From NCBI GenBank assembly GCA_902546795.1, contig CACCLK010000001.1:20095-84094 (forward strand): 64,000 bases of DNA, given 5' to 3'. The notes under the pieces were generated by a model, which worked only from the letters and a program-made list of their open reading frames with translations, ran no database searches and had not been told where the DNA came from. Positions 27,484 to 36,031 of the stretch are shown one piece after another (positions within the stretch are counted from its first letter, which is position 1; the number at the start of each line of letters is the position of its first letter). The position numbers and the translations under genes are program-made. The stretch is from an uncultured Pelagibacteraceae bacterium (GTDB lineage Bacteria > Pseudomonadota > Alphaproteobacteria > Pelagibacterales > Pelagibacteraceae).

Positions 27484-28563
27484 ATGTCTGAATTAAAAAA
27501 AGAAAATATAACTGAGTTGCACCCATCAATTAAAAATACTTCTCGGTTCCCTACACAATTTACACACAATGCAGATATTGATAATATTTTAATCAACAAC
27601 ATGGGTTTAGTTGTAAATAACTGGTTTAGGTTTCAATCAGAGTGGACTTATAATGCTTATAAGACTCTTAAAGATTTAGATAAATATTTAATTCTTATTT
27701 ATTTAATTCAAAAAACATTCAATCATTATTCAGACATGTTTTTAGTACAATCGGAAAAAACGTTTTATGATATTGAAAAATTTGAAATAGAAAAAATTAA
27801 CCTGATAGAAATATCTGAAGAATTGAATATCCCAAAAGAGACAGTAAGAAGAAAAATAAATGAACTTAATAAGTCTGGTTTTGTTGAAAGATCGGGAAAA
27901 AGAATTATCATAAGAACAGGGGCTTTCGATAAGCAAAGACCTGTAGAAACAGTAAAGCGTTTATCTACTTTTTTATCAAATGTATCGAAAATTCTATCCG
28001 ATCAAAATAAAAACATTATTAATTCTCCGGTCGAAGCATTAGAGCTTGAAAACTTCATAAGATCAAATTTCACATTAATTTGGAAATTCTTTTTTAGAAC
28101 ACAAATTCCAAATTTAGTCGGATGGAGAAATTTTTATGGAGATCTTGAGACCTGGGTAGTAGTTGCAACCGTTTTAATAAATCAAATGCAAAAGCTTAGA
28201 GACAAGTACAAAGGTAAAGGAGTAATAGAAGACTCAGAAAAATTTTCTAATGATGAAAAATTTAGAAAATCTTGGGAAAATGCTCTTTCTAAAGGAAATG
28301 AAATTACAGGAGTGAACGCCTCTTCAATTTCAGAAGTATCTGGTATTCCACGAGCAACAGTCATCAGAAAACTTAAACATGGGGTAAAAATGGGAGTATT
28401 AGAGAGAGATAAAAATCAGCTTTACACTATGAAAAAAATGAAAGCACCAAAGCTGAAACAATTCTTACAAACTGGTAAAACTATTCAATTTAGAATTTAT
28501 AGTTTTATTGGTACATTTTTCGACCTTTATAAAAACAAAGAAAGAATACCAAGGGCAAAATAA
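27484..28563 (+). CDS. Tandem winged-helix DNA-binding protein, likely transcription regulator
   Basis: Protein of 359 residues with no recognised enzyme motif. Two winged-helix segments are visible: LIEISEELNIPKETVRRKINELNK with a following wing (about residues 103-140) and SSISEVSGIPRATVIRKLKHG (about 280-315). Each is preceded by a helical, aromatic-rich stretch of about 100 residues, so the chain looks like an internal duplication. The recognition helices share IP-x-x-TV-x-RK. It follows a small membrane gene after one base. Target and signal are unknown. Confidence 0.72.
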   Translation: MSELKKENITELHPSIKNTSRFPTQFTHNADIDNILINNMGLVVNNWFRFQSEWTYNAYKTLKDLDKYLILIYLIQKTFNHYSDMFLVQSEKTFYDIEKFEIEKINLIEISEELNIPKETVRRKINELNKSGFVERSGKRIIIRTGAFDKQRPVETVKRLSTFLSNVSKILSDQNKNIINSPVEALELENFIRSNFTLIWKFFFRTQIPNLVGWRNFYGDLETWVVVATVLINQMQKLRDKYKGKGVIEDSEKFSNDEKFRKSWENALSKGNEITGVNASSISEVSGIPRATVIRKLKHGVKMGVLERDKNQLYTMKKMKAPKLKQFLQTGKTIQFRIYSFIGTFFDLYKNKERIPRAK

Positions 28564-28603
28564 ATCTTTTTTTTTTAATAAAAATAATATTATATTTAAA
28601 TTA

Positions 28604-28687
28604 GGGCGAATGGTGGAACTGGTAGACGCGCCGGACTCAAAATCCGGTGGTAGCAATACCTTGAGAGTTCGAGTCTCTCTTCGCCCA
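28604..28687 (+). tRNA. tRNA-Leu (anticodon CAA)
   Basis: Acceptor GGGCGAA pairs with TTCGCCC; the anticodon arm CCGGA-CTCAAAA-TCCGG gives CAA, reading UUG. The long variable arm expected for leucine tRNA is present, and the T arm is GAGAG-TTCGAGT-CTCTC. The CCA end is not encoded. The start codon of the acyl-CoA synthetase gene is only 7 bases downstream. Confidence 0.97.
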
Positions 28688-28694
28688 CAAATTT

Positions 28695-30371
28695 ATGGAA
28701 ATAAATAAATTAAACAGCCTTGTAGAACTATTTTTTAAAAAATATAACGAGGTAAATTCTAGCAAACCTTTTTTAAGATGGTTGAAACTTGAGAAACAAA
28801 ATTACAACTGGCAGGAAACAGCAGAAAGAATTTTTAAACTTACTCACGAAATAAAGTCATTGATTAATGAAGGAGACAGATGTTTGATACTATCAGAAAA
28901 CAGACCTTATTGGTTGATGGTAGATATAGCTGTTATGAATGCAGGTGGTGTTTCAGTTCCTATTTTTACAACTTATTCGTCAAATGATTACGAATATATT
29001 TTAAATGACTGTAGACCGTCAGTAATAATTGTTTCAAATAATGATCAATTTATTAAAATAAAGAATTATATAAATCCTGAAGTAAAAAAAATTATTTCTT
29101 TCGAAAAATTAGAAAAAGCAAGTTTATTAATAAATGATATCATTGAGAGAGGAAATTCAGAAAAAATAATAAATCATAAATTGAAAAGAAATATGCCTGC
29201 ATGCATAATTTATACCTCGGGAACCTCGGGGAATCCAAAAGGTGTGATATTAAGCCATGGAGGAATTCTCTCTAATTGCGAAGGTGCTTTTGATTTATTG
29301 AAACCACTTATTAAAAAAAAGGATCCGATATTTTTAACGTGGCTGCCACTGTCTCACTCGTATGAGCATACCGTTCAATTTGTACAAATTCTCTTAGGTG
29401 CAAAAATTTTTTATGCAGAAAGCCTTGAAAAACTTTTGTCCAATATGTCAATCGCAAAACCTACAATTATGACAGCCGTTCCAAGGTTCTATCAAAATTT
29501 ATATCATAAAATTTCAATGAATTTTGAAAAGCAAAAAGGTTTAAAGAAAAAATTAATTGAAAATACTATTTCTCTTGGCACAAAAATTTTAAAAAAAAAA
29601 CAATTAAATTTTAAAGAAAAATTTGTAAACTTTTTATGTGAGAATCTGGTTAGAAAAAAAATTAAAAAGCAATTTGGAGGACAGCTCCAAGCTTTTGTTT
29701 CTGGTGGCGGAGCGCTCGATAGAAAGATAGGTGAATTTTTAAATTCTATTGGATTACCTACTTTACAGGGGTACGGTCTTACAGAGGCCTCTCCTGTGGT
29801 AAGTTGTAATTTACCTCATAATATTCAAGTGGAAAGCGTGGGACCTCCTTTTAAGACTAATAATGTAAAGATCGCAGAAGATGGAGAAATTTTAATAAAA
29901 GGTGAGAATGTAATGTTAGGATATTGGGAAAAGAAAAAGGAAACTTCCGAGGTAATAATTGATGGTTGGTTACATACAGGCGATATAGGGCAAATCAATC
30001 ATGATGGAAATTTAATAATCACAGATAGAAAAAAAGAGCTTATCGTTAATTTAGGTGGCGATAATATCTCACCAACAAAAATAGAAAATTTACTGTGTTT
30101 AAGTGAAAATATTAAACAAAGTTTTGTTTATGGTGACAAAAAAAATTATTTAGTTGCTTTAATTGTTTCAGAAAACTTAAAAGATGAAGAAAAAATAAAG
30201 AAATACATTGAAAATCTTAACAAAAACTTATCTTTAATAGAAAAAATAAAGAAATTTAAAATAATTTCAAAAGAATTTACAATTGAAAATAGAATGCTCA
30301 CTCCCACATTAAAATTAAAAAGAAAAGAAATTTTAAAAAATTATAAACAAGATCTAGAAAGTCTTTATTAA
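28695..30371 (+). CDS. Long-chain acyl-CoA synthetase-like AMP-dependent ligase
   Basis: ANL-superfamily ligase that would activate a fatty acid through an acyl-adenylate. The AMP-binding signature is IIYTSGTSGNPKGVILSH (about residue 170), later motifs are LQGYGLTEASPVVS and WLHTGDIGQI, and the C-terminal hinge is ITDRKKELIV. It has 558 residues, similar to FadD/long-chain synthetases. No later methionine gives a full N-terminus, so the ATG 7 bases after tRNA-Leu is the likely start. There is no room for its own promoter or ribosome site. The carbon chain preference is not visible. Confidence 0.9.
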   Translation: MEINKLNSLVELFFKKYNEVNSSKPFLRWLKLEKQNYNWQETAERIFKLTHEIKSLINEGDRCLILSENRPYWLMVDIAVMNAGGVSVPIFTTYSSNDYEYILNDCRPSVIIVSNNDQFIKIKNYINPEVKKIISFEKLEKASLLINDIIERGNSEKIINHKLKRNMPACIIYTSGTSGNPKGVILSHGGILSNCEGAFDLLKPLIKKKDPIFLTWLPLSHSYEHTVQFVQILLGAKIFYAESLEKLLSNMSIAKPTIMTAVPRFYQNLYHKISMNFEKQKGLKKKLIENTISLGTKILKKKQLNFKEKFVNFLCENLVRKKIKKQFGGQLQAFVSGGGALDRKIGEFLNSIGLPTLQGYGLTEASPVVSCNLPHNIQVESVGPPFKTNNVKIAEDGEILIKGENVMLGYWEKKKETSEVIIDGWLHTGDIGQINHDGNLIITDRKKELIVNLGGDNISPTKIENLLCLSENIKQSFVYGDKKNYLVALIVSENLKDEEKIKKYIENLNKNLSLIEKIKKFKIISKEFTIENRMLTPTLKLKRKEILKNYKQDLESLY

Positions 30372-30577
30372 AAAAAATTAATTCATTATAAAATTTGCGC
30401 TAAAAACATTGAAATACTTATGTTTTTTTACAAATATTTATTTAAGTAAAATTTAATTTTTTTTTTATTTTTTATAAAATTTGAAAGTGAATTTGTGTTT
30501 GACATGTAACAAAAAAAACTTAAAGATTAAAAATATAAACGAATCACAATGATTTGTTTAATTAACAGGGAGATAAG
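30372..30577. other. Intergenic leader of the polycationic mini-protein gene
   Basis: This 206-base AT-rich gap contains T-runs, no further ORF, and a perfect TTGACA at 30499-30504 followed by only weak -10 candidates around 30521-30528. A ribosome site AGGGAGA lies 6 bases before the ATG at 30578. No terminator for the upstream ligase gene is evident. Confidence 0.5.
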
Positions 30578-30652
30578 ATGGCTAAAAGAAGAAAAAAAGC
30601 TAAAAAGAAAAAGAAAGCTAAAAAAGGTAAAAAAAGAAGAAGAAGAAGATAG
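30578..30652 (+). CDS. 24-residue polycationic (Lys/Arg) mini-protein
   Basis: Absent from the track. It has a strong Shine-Dalgarno sequence (AGGGAGA) 6 bases before the ATG. The product consists almost wholly of Lys and Arg with four Ala and one Gly, starting MAKRRKKAKKKKKAKKG and ending in five arginines. Its own intrinsic terminator follows 17 bases later. No acidic or hydrophobic residue is present. The composition resembles histone H1-like tails; binding to DNA, RNA or another polyanion is inference. An alternative is that the reading frame is chance in A/G-rich DNA, but ribosome site plus terminator argue against that. Confidence 0.7.
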   Translation: MAKRRKKAKKKKKAKKGKKRRRRR

Positions 30653-30669
30653 TAACTTTCTTTTTAAAA

Positions 30670-30707
30670 AACGCCCTACTTTATTTGAAGTGAGGGCGTT
30701 TTTTTTA
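30670..30707. terminator. Bidirectional intrinsic terminator between the mini-protein gene and carD
   Basis: ACGCCCTACTT and AAGTGAGGGCGT form a stem with one bulged base around the loop TATTTG or a similar short loop. A T-run follows on the plus strand (30699-30707), and an A-run precedes the stem (30663-30671), giving a U-run on the minus strand. It can stop transcription from both converging genes. This is the only convergent junction in the window with a clear shared terminator. Confidence 0.85.
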
Positions 30708-31361
30708 TTCTAATTTCGCTAATTCTAAACGACCTAAAGCTTTATCCATTTTTTTTTGTACATCTTCAGGACCTAAAGATAAAACTGCCTCAAACTCTGA
30801 TTTAAGTCTTTCGTAAGCTTTTTCAAAAAGTTGCCTCTCAGAGTAAGACTGGTCTGCGATAATGTCGGTATTTTTGTTAAGATCTTTTACTACCTCTGCA
30901 AGCTCATATATCTTTCCAGAGTTAATTTTTTGATCGTATTCTTGAGCTCTTCTGCTCCACATAGTTCTTTTAATTTTTGGTTTAGTTTTAAGGATCGCTA
31001 TACATTTGTTAACTTGATTAATGGATGCAATTGGTCTTAAATTTGATTGTTGGTTTATTGGAACAGTCAAAGTCAATTTTTCTTTTTCAATAAATATTTT
31101 ATAAAATTGAATATCAATTTGGCCTATTTTAGCTTTTTCTACGGCTACTATTTTTCCAACTCCATGTTTAGGATAGACGACAAAATCTTTTACATTATAA
31201 ACTTTTTTTTCTGAGGCTTGTTTTTTGACTTTTGTAATTATTGGTTTTTCGTCAGAATTAGCTGATGCAGGCTTTTTATCATTTGAGGAAGTCTTTTTTT
31301 TTAATATAACTTTTTTTAATTTTATTTTAGCCTTCTTTTTGACTTTCTTTTTTTTTGGCAT
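30705..31361 (-). CDS. carD: CarD-family RNA polymerase-binding regulator with lysine-rich N-terminal tail
   Basis: CarD proteins bind the RNA polymerase beta subunit and stabilise open complexes, often at rRNA promoters. The core starts at about residue 57 with VVYPKHGVGKIVAVEKA and continues through LTLTVPI and MWSRRAQEYDQKI. Before it lies a tail of about 55 residues that is strongly basic (PKKKKVKKKAKIKLKKVILKK), longer than in typical CarD of about 160-170 residues. The tail could contact DNA. The gene ends at the shared terminator opposite the polycationic mini-protein, and ferredoxin lies 3 bases upstream. Confidence 0.92.
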   Translation of the reverse strand: MPKKKKVKKKAKIKLKKVILKKKTSSNDKKPASANSDEKPIITKVKKQASEKKVYNVKDFVVYPKHGVGKIVAVEKAKIGQIDIQFYKIFIEKEKLTLTVPINQQSNLRPIASINQVNKCIAILKTKPKIKRTMWSRRAQEYDQKINSGKIYELAEVVKDLNKNTDIIADQSYSERQLFEKAYERLKSEFEAVLSLGPEDVQKKMDKALGRLELAKLE

Positions 31362-31364
31362 TTT

Positions 31365-31706
31365 TTAACTTCCTGGTTTTTCTGAAAAGTGTTTATCGTA
31401 TTTGTTTTTAAGATTTCTGAATTTTTCTTGATCTGTCATCGGATCTTTCTTTTTTGTAATATTAGGCCATATTGCAGAAAACTTTTTATTAATCAACAAC
31501 CATTTTTCCTTATCTTCAACACTGCTATCTGCATCTGATTTTATTGCGTCTATTGGACATTCAGGTTCGCAAACTCCACAATCTATACACTCGTCTGGAT
31601 TTATAACTAACATATTTTCCCCTTCATAAAAACAGTCAACCGGGCAGACCTCAACACAATCTGTTAGTTTACATTTTATACATTCATCTTTTACAATATA
31701 CGTCAT
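31365..31706 (-). CDS. fdxA: Ferredoxin FdxA-type (7Fe, 3Fe-4S plus 4Fe-4S)
   Basis: Small electron carrier of 113 residues. The first cluster motif is [14 protein letters not shown], where the spaced cysteines fit a 3Fe-4S site, and the second is [12 protein letters not shown] for a 4Fe-4S site. The C-terminal 50 residues form the extension usual for alphaproteobacterial FdxA. It overlaps the TerB-like gene upstream by 4 bases and lies 3 bases from carD, in the order TerB-fdxA-carD; fdxA-carD adjacency is conserved in Alphaproteobacteria. Confidence 0.93.
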   Translation of the reverse strand: MTYIVKDECIKCKLTDCVEVCPVDCFYEGENMLVINPDECIDCGVCEPECPIDAIKSDADSSVEDKEKWLLINKKFSAIWPNITKKKDPMTDQEKFRNLKNKYDKHFSEKPGS

Positions 31707-32095
31707 TTATTTTCTAAAAGTTTTAATTTTATCTCACCACATAGCTTGTCTGGAAAATAAATCAAGCCACAAATTCGTCTGAGTAAATTTGACTCGTATT
31801 GATCAATTTTATTATCTGAAATCATTATCTTACAAATCTGTTCAATAATTTTTGATTTAATTTCCTCTGATTTTTTTTTTATTTCATTAGTAAATTGAAG
31901 AAGTTGATTTGAATTTGCCTCAAGTCTTTCAGCTTCTTTTAGAGTTTCTTTATTTTGAGTTGATGTATCTGAAATAGAGTCAATGAAGTGCAAGATTAAG
32001 TCTTTTTCATCATTAGAATAATTCTCATCAATTTTAGCTGCATGAACTAATAATGCGCTTATACCCACAATTTCACTTTTACTAAATTCACTCAT
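31703..32095 (-). CDS. TerB-like (tellurite resistance B family) helical protein
   Basis: Protein of 130 residues, all helical by eye, with an N-terminal segment [21 protein letters not shown] and a second acidic helix pair ([20 protein letters not shown]) as in TerB folds, which bind metal. Despite the family name, no other ter genes are nearby, so tellurite resistance is not implied. It begins 2 bases after the SUV3-type helicase ends and overlaps fdxA. Confidence 0.8.
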   Translation of the reverse strand: MSEFSKSEIVGISALLVHAAKIDENYSNDEKDLILHFIDSISDTSTQNKETLKEAERLEANSNQLLQFTNEIKKKSEEIKSKIIEQICKIMISDNKIDQYESNLLRRICGLIYFPDKLCGEIKLKLLENK

Positions 32096-32097
32096 TA

Positions 32098-34563
32098 TTA
32101 TTTTATGTTTAACTCTAGTAATTTGCTAAAAGGATTAGATGCACTTTTACTTTTTACTTCTCTCCTCTTTTTTTGGTTATCCCCAAGATAAATATAAGTT
32201 TTTTCATCTTTTGTTTTTTTATAATTCATAAAGTTCATTAACTTATGAAAATTTTCGGTGGAGCAACCAATTAAATTAATCATATCTGAATTTATATTAA
32301 ACTTACGATTTTTAGTGTTATCTATCATCTTTATAAATAATTTTTCTAAAATATCTACCCTAACATAGAAATCTCTAAATTTTTCAAAACCACATAACAG
32401 CATAAAATCTTTATTTAAATTTTTATTATTTATAAAATTAAGCCCAGATTTTGGTAGTATATGATTAGATGTATTATTAAACAACTTCCAAAGTGACACT
32501 CTTAAATTTAAAGCTTTTGGTTTTAACATTTTTGGTAAATAAATATGATATCTTCCTATTTTTATACCCATACCCCAAAGTTTTTTTCTATCGTTATTTG
32601 TAATCAGCTTTACTATTTGATTTGCTTCATTCCTTTTGACAAGACCATTCTTTTCGTAAAGTTGAAAAGCCAAAGCTCTTAGATATTGACTATCAATTTT
32701 CCTTGTTGTTAAATTTAGTAAATCCCCTAAAACTTCACTAAGATAAGATTGTAACCAGTTATTCAAGAAATTTTCAAGCTCAGCTCTAAGATCGCTTTCC
32801 AAAGACTCATCCGCAATTATTTCAATCTCAGGAGAAAGATAATTGTAACCTTTTTTAAGTTTAGCTATTACACTGTTATTCCAAATAATTTTATTTTCAT
32901 CATTTAATGCTATTTCTTTATTTTCAATTATTTTTTCCACTCTTTTTGTAAGCTCTTTTTTTATTCCTTTTCTAGCTGCTTTTTTTATAGACTTGATATC
33001 AGTGTCTAAAGTTTTGGAGGTATAAGCTATAGAAAATGTTAATCCTTTTAATTCTCCAATAAGCTGACCATCGATTATTATTTTGTTATTTTCATCAATT
33101 TCCGTTTTAAGAACTAAGTCCTGTTTAAGGTTTCTTGATAAAACACTGATTTTTTTATCTATAAAACTTCGGGTTAATTCATCATGAAGTTTGTCAGATA
33201 ATTTATCTTCTATGTCTTTAGTGAGTTGAACCCAATAATCTGAATTTTCTACCCAATTTTTTTTATTTGCAACATAAGACCATGTTCTAACATTAGAAAT
33301 TCTATGAGATAAAACATCAATATTACCGTGATCTTTTTCCAAACCTTTTAATTGTTCTTTCATATAATCGTTTGGGATTTTCTTTTTTTGAGTCGATAAG
33401 AATCTATAAACTTTATCTACTACATTTATATGCTGTCCGTAAGCCTTTTTTTCAAAATCTGGAATTTGACAACATTCCCAGAGTAATTCTAAATTATTAA
33501 AATAAAGATTATTATTTTCACCTTTTTTCAAAAAAAATCTTAAAACGTTTTCGTCAAGTGAGTCTTGTGTTTTAATTAATGATCTATTTTTTGGTCTCAT
33601 TTCTAATGACTCTAATAATGCATTAGGATTTTTAAAATTTAAATTATTATTTCGCCAATAAATCATTTTAGTGTCCGGCAGATTATGTTTTTCAACATTT
33701 TCAATCTCATCTGAGTTTATACTTTCACAATCCCCAGTAGTGCCAAATACTCCATCGTTTTTGTATCTTCCTGCTCTTCCAGCTATTTGTGATATCTCAA
33801 TTAAATTAAGTCTTCTTGTTTTTTTTCCGTCAAATTTTTTTAAATTTGAAAAAAAAATTTCATTTATATCCATATTTAAACCCATTCCAATCGCATCTGT
33901 TGCAACTAAATAATCAACATCTCCAGATTGATATAGTTCTACTTGAGAGTTTCTTGTTTTGGGGCTTAACGATCCCATTATGACTGCCGCACCACCTTTT
34001 TGTCTTCTAATAAGTTCAGCTAATGCATACACTTCCTCTATTGAGAAAGCGATTATTGCTGCTTTCCTGTCTAATCTTGAAATCTTTTTATAACCACCAT
34101 AACTTAACTTAGAAAATCTATCTTTTTTTATAAACTCAACATCTGTAATCAATTCATTAATTATATTTTGCATGACCTGCGAGCCTAAAAACATTGTTAA
34201 TTTTTTACCCCTAAAATTAAGAAGCCTGTCGGTAAAAATATGACCCCTTTCTTTATCCGCGCACATTTGTATTTCATCAACTGCAATAAATTCTACATTT
34301 TTATCCTTCGGCATAGACTCGACTGTGCAAATAAAATATTTTGCTGTGCTTGGTATGATTTTTTCTTCACCAGTTATTAAAGCGACTTTTTCAATCCCTA
34401 CTTGTTTAGAGCATTTATCATAAACTTCTCTTGCAAGAAGTCTAAGCGGTAAACCAAATATACCGCTCTCAAATTTTAGCATCTTTTCAATAGCTAGATG
34501 AGTTTTTCCTGTATTAGTCGGACCTAGCAGACATAAAATTTTCTCAGAACTATTTTTTTCCAT
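32098..34563 (-). CDS. SUV3-type ATP-dependent RNA helicase
   Basis: DExH-box helicase of 821 residues like the alphaproteobacterial relatives of mitochondrial Suv3. Walker A is GPTNTGKTHLA near the N-terminus, motif II is VDEIQM, and the C-terminal helicase lobe has VATDAIGMGLNMD and QIAGRAGRY. A long C-terminal region follows, with no recognised exonuclease domain. A role in RNA degradation or processing is inferred from the family. It is the first gene of the helicase-terB-fdxA-carD unit. Confidence 0.9.
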   Translation of the reverse strand: MEKNSSEKILCLLGPTNTGKTHLAIEKMLKFESGIFGLPLRLLAREVYDKCSKQVGIEKVALITGEEKIIPSTAKYFICTVESMPKDKNVEFIAVDEIQMCADKERGHIFTDRLLNFRGKKLTMFLGSQVMQNIINELITDVEFIKKDRFSKLSYGGYKKISRLDRKAAIIAFSIEEVYALAELIRRQKGGAAVIMGSLSPKTRNSQVELYQSGDVDYLVATDAIGMGLNMDINEIFFSNLKKFDGKKTRRLNLIEISQIAGRAGRYKNDGVFGTTGDCESINSDEIENVEKHNLPDTKMIYWRNNNLNFKNPNALLESLEMRPKNRSLIKTQDSLDENVLRFFLKKGENNNLYFNNLELLWECCQIPDFEKKAYGQHINVVDKVYRFLSTQKKKIPNDYMKEQLKGLEKDHGNIDVLSHRISNVRTWSYVANKKNWVENSDYWVQLTKDIEDKLSDKLHDELTRSFIDKKISVLSRNLKQDLVLKTEIDENNKIIIDGQLIGELKGLTFSIAYTSKTLDTDIKSIKKAARKGIKKELTKRVEKIIENKEIALNDENKIIWNNSVIAKLKKGYNYLSPEIEIIADESLESDLRAELENFLNNWLQSYLSEVLGDLLNLTTRKIDSQYLRALAFQLYEKNGLVKRNEANQIVKLITNNDRKKLWGMGIKIGRYHIYLPKMLKPKALNLRVSLWKLFNNTSNHILPKSGLNFINNKNLNKDFMLLCGFEKFRDFYVRVDILEKLFIKMIDNTKNRKFNINSDMINLIGCSTENFHKLMNFMNYKKTKDEKTYIYLGDNQKKRREVKSKSASNPFSKLLELNIK

Positions 34564-34674
34564 ATTTGTGTTTGAATAATTTTTTTATACTATATATAGG
34601 CAGTTGTTGAGAACAAAGTAGGATTAAAACATGACCGAATCGATTTGTCAAATGTTCTAGTTTTAAAATTTGAA

Positions 34675-34704
34675 TTGACTGTAAACCCCAAGTCCCCGTA
34701 TAGA
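34675..34704 (+). promoter_or_regulatory. Probable promoter of the aminotransferase gene at 34733
   Basis: TTGACT (34675-34680) and TATAGA (34699-34704) are separated by 18 bases, ending 29 bases before the ATG. The same 169-base divergent gap carries the palindrome CTATATATAG at 34590-34599, near the start of the opposing helicase gene. Called by eye. Confidence 0.45.
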
Positions 34705-34732
34705 ATTAAGCAGTTTAATGAATTAAGTAATA

Positions 34733-35968
34733 ATGAATTTAATCAAAAAAAATATTACTAAAGTAAAACAGTCAGCAACTTTGGTAATAAATGAGAAATC
34801 AAAACAATTAATCGCTGACGGAAAAAAAGTTTACAGCTTTGGCTTCGGACAGTCGCCATTTCCAGTTCCTGAGAAGATAGTTTCCGTATTAAAAGATAAC
34901 GCTCATAAAAAAGAATACTTACCTATGCAGGGATTAGAAGAATTAAGAGAGGCAGTATCTAAATATTTATTTAGTCAAACTGGAGTGAACTATTCTAAAG
35001 AAAATATTTTAATTACACCAGGCTCGAAAGAAGCAATGCTTTTAATGCACGTTGCTTTTAATGGTGATATCTTGCTTCCTACCTCAAGCTGGGTTTCTTA
35101 TGAACCCCAAGCAAATATTGCAAAGAATAAAACTCATTGGATAAAAACAAAAAGAGAAAATAACTGGTTTCCTACCGCAGACGAACTTGAAAAAAAGATA
35201 AAAATGAAAATAAAAAACAAAAATATTATTTTAATATTAAATTCTCCAAATAATCCATCAGGAAGTGTATGTAAGAATCTTAAACAATTAGCAAAAATTG
35301 CAAAGAAAAATAAAATCCTCGTATTATCAGATGAAATTTATACTGATCTTACATTTAATGGCAGTTACGACTCGATTTCAAAATATTACCCGGAGGGCAC
35401 TTTAATTTCTGGAGGTCTAAGTAAATGGTGCGGTGCAGGTGGTTGGAGATTGGGTTTTATAGCCGTGCCAGATAAATTGAAAAAATTTTTAAAAAGCTTA
35501 AAAACATTAGCTAGCGAGTCTTATTCCACTGTTAATACACCATTGCAATATGCAGCAGTAGAAGCATATAGCGGGGACTATGAAAATTATAAAAATAAAA
35601 CTAGAAAAATTTTAGAGGGTGTTGGTAATTATGCTTACAATAATTTAAAATCAAACAAAATTCTTTTAACACCACCTGAAGGGGCATTTTATCTAATGCC
35701 AGAATTTTTAGGCACTAAATTTAAAAACTCAAATCATCTTTGTGAAAAAATTTTAGAAGACACAGGAGTAGCTTTACTACCAGGATCTGACTTTGGCTTT
35801 GAACCAAAAAAAATGATAGCAAGACTAAGCTATACTGATTTTGATGGTGAAAATTTTTTAAACTCTCTTGAAGATAACGGTAATTTAACTGACGGTATGG
35901 TTGAAAAATTTGCACCAAATGTTGTGGAGGGTATTAAAAAGCTATCAAATTGGGCTAAAAAAATCTAA
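34733..35968 (+). CDS. Class I/II pyridoxal-phosphate aminotransferase
   Basis: Fold-type I aminotransferase of 411 residues, aspartate-aminotransferase-like. The substrate/PLP motifs are NSPNNPSGSVC, LSDEIYTDLTF and the PLP lysine in GGLSKWCGAGGWRLGF, and the C-terminal region has PGSDFGF and an arginine in MIARLSYT. The amino donor cannot be told by eye. It is transcribed divergently from the helicase, and the TAXI transport genes follow after 63 bases, so an amino-acid-related substrate for that transporter is conceivable but not shown. Confidence 0.9.
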   Translation: MNLIKKNITKVKQSATLVINEKSKQLIADGKKVYSFGFGQSPFPVPEKIVSVLKDNAHKKEYLPMQGLEELREAVSKYLFSQTGVNYSKENILITPGSKEAMLLMHVAFNGDILLPTSSWVSYEPQANIAKNKTHWIKTKRENNWFPTADELEKKIKMKIKNKNIILILNSPNNPSGSVCKNLKQLAKIAKKNKILVLSDEIYTDLTFNGSYDSISKYYPEGTLISGGLSKWCGAGGWRLGFIAVPDKLKKFLKSLKTLASESYSTVNTPLQYAAVEAYSGDYENYKNKTRKILEGVGNYAYNNLKSNKILLTPPEGAFYLMPEFLGTKFKNSNHLCEKILEDTGVALLPGSDFGFEPKKMIARLSYTDFDGENFLNSLEDNGNLTDGMVEKFAPNVVEGIKKLSNWAKKI

Positions 35969-36031
35969 AGATTCTCTTTGACCTTAAGATAACAAAGTAG
36001 TTAAATCTTGGTCCTAACGAAGGGAGATACG

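Noticed and set aside
28508-28708. 66-codon ORF spanning tRNA-Leu
   Set aside because: Its second half translates the tRNA gene itself and it overlaps the regulator and ligase genes.
31703-32095. Tellurite resistance island
   Set aside because: Only a single TerB-like helical protein is present, within a helicase-ferredoxin-carD unit; no other ter genes.
34631-34660. Nine-codon ATG frame in the helicase/aminotransferase gap (possible leader peptide)
   Set aside because: No run of regulatory codons, no terminator after it, and it precedes the likely promoter at 34675.
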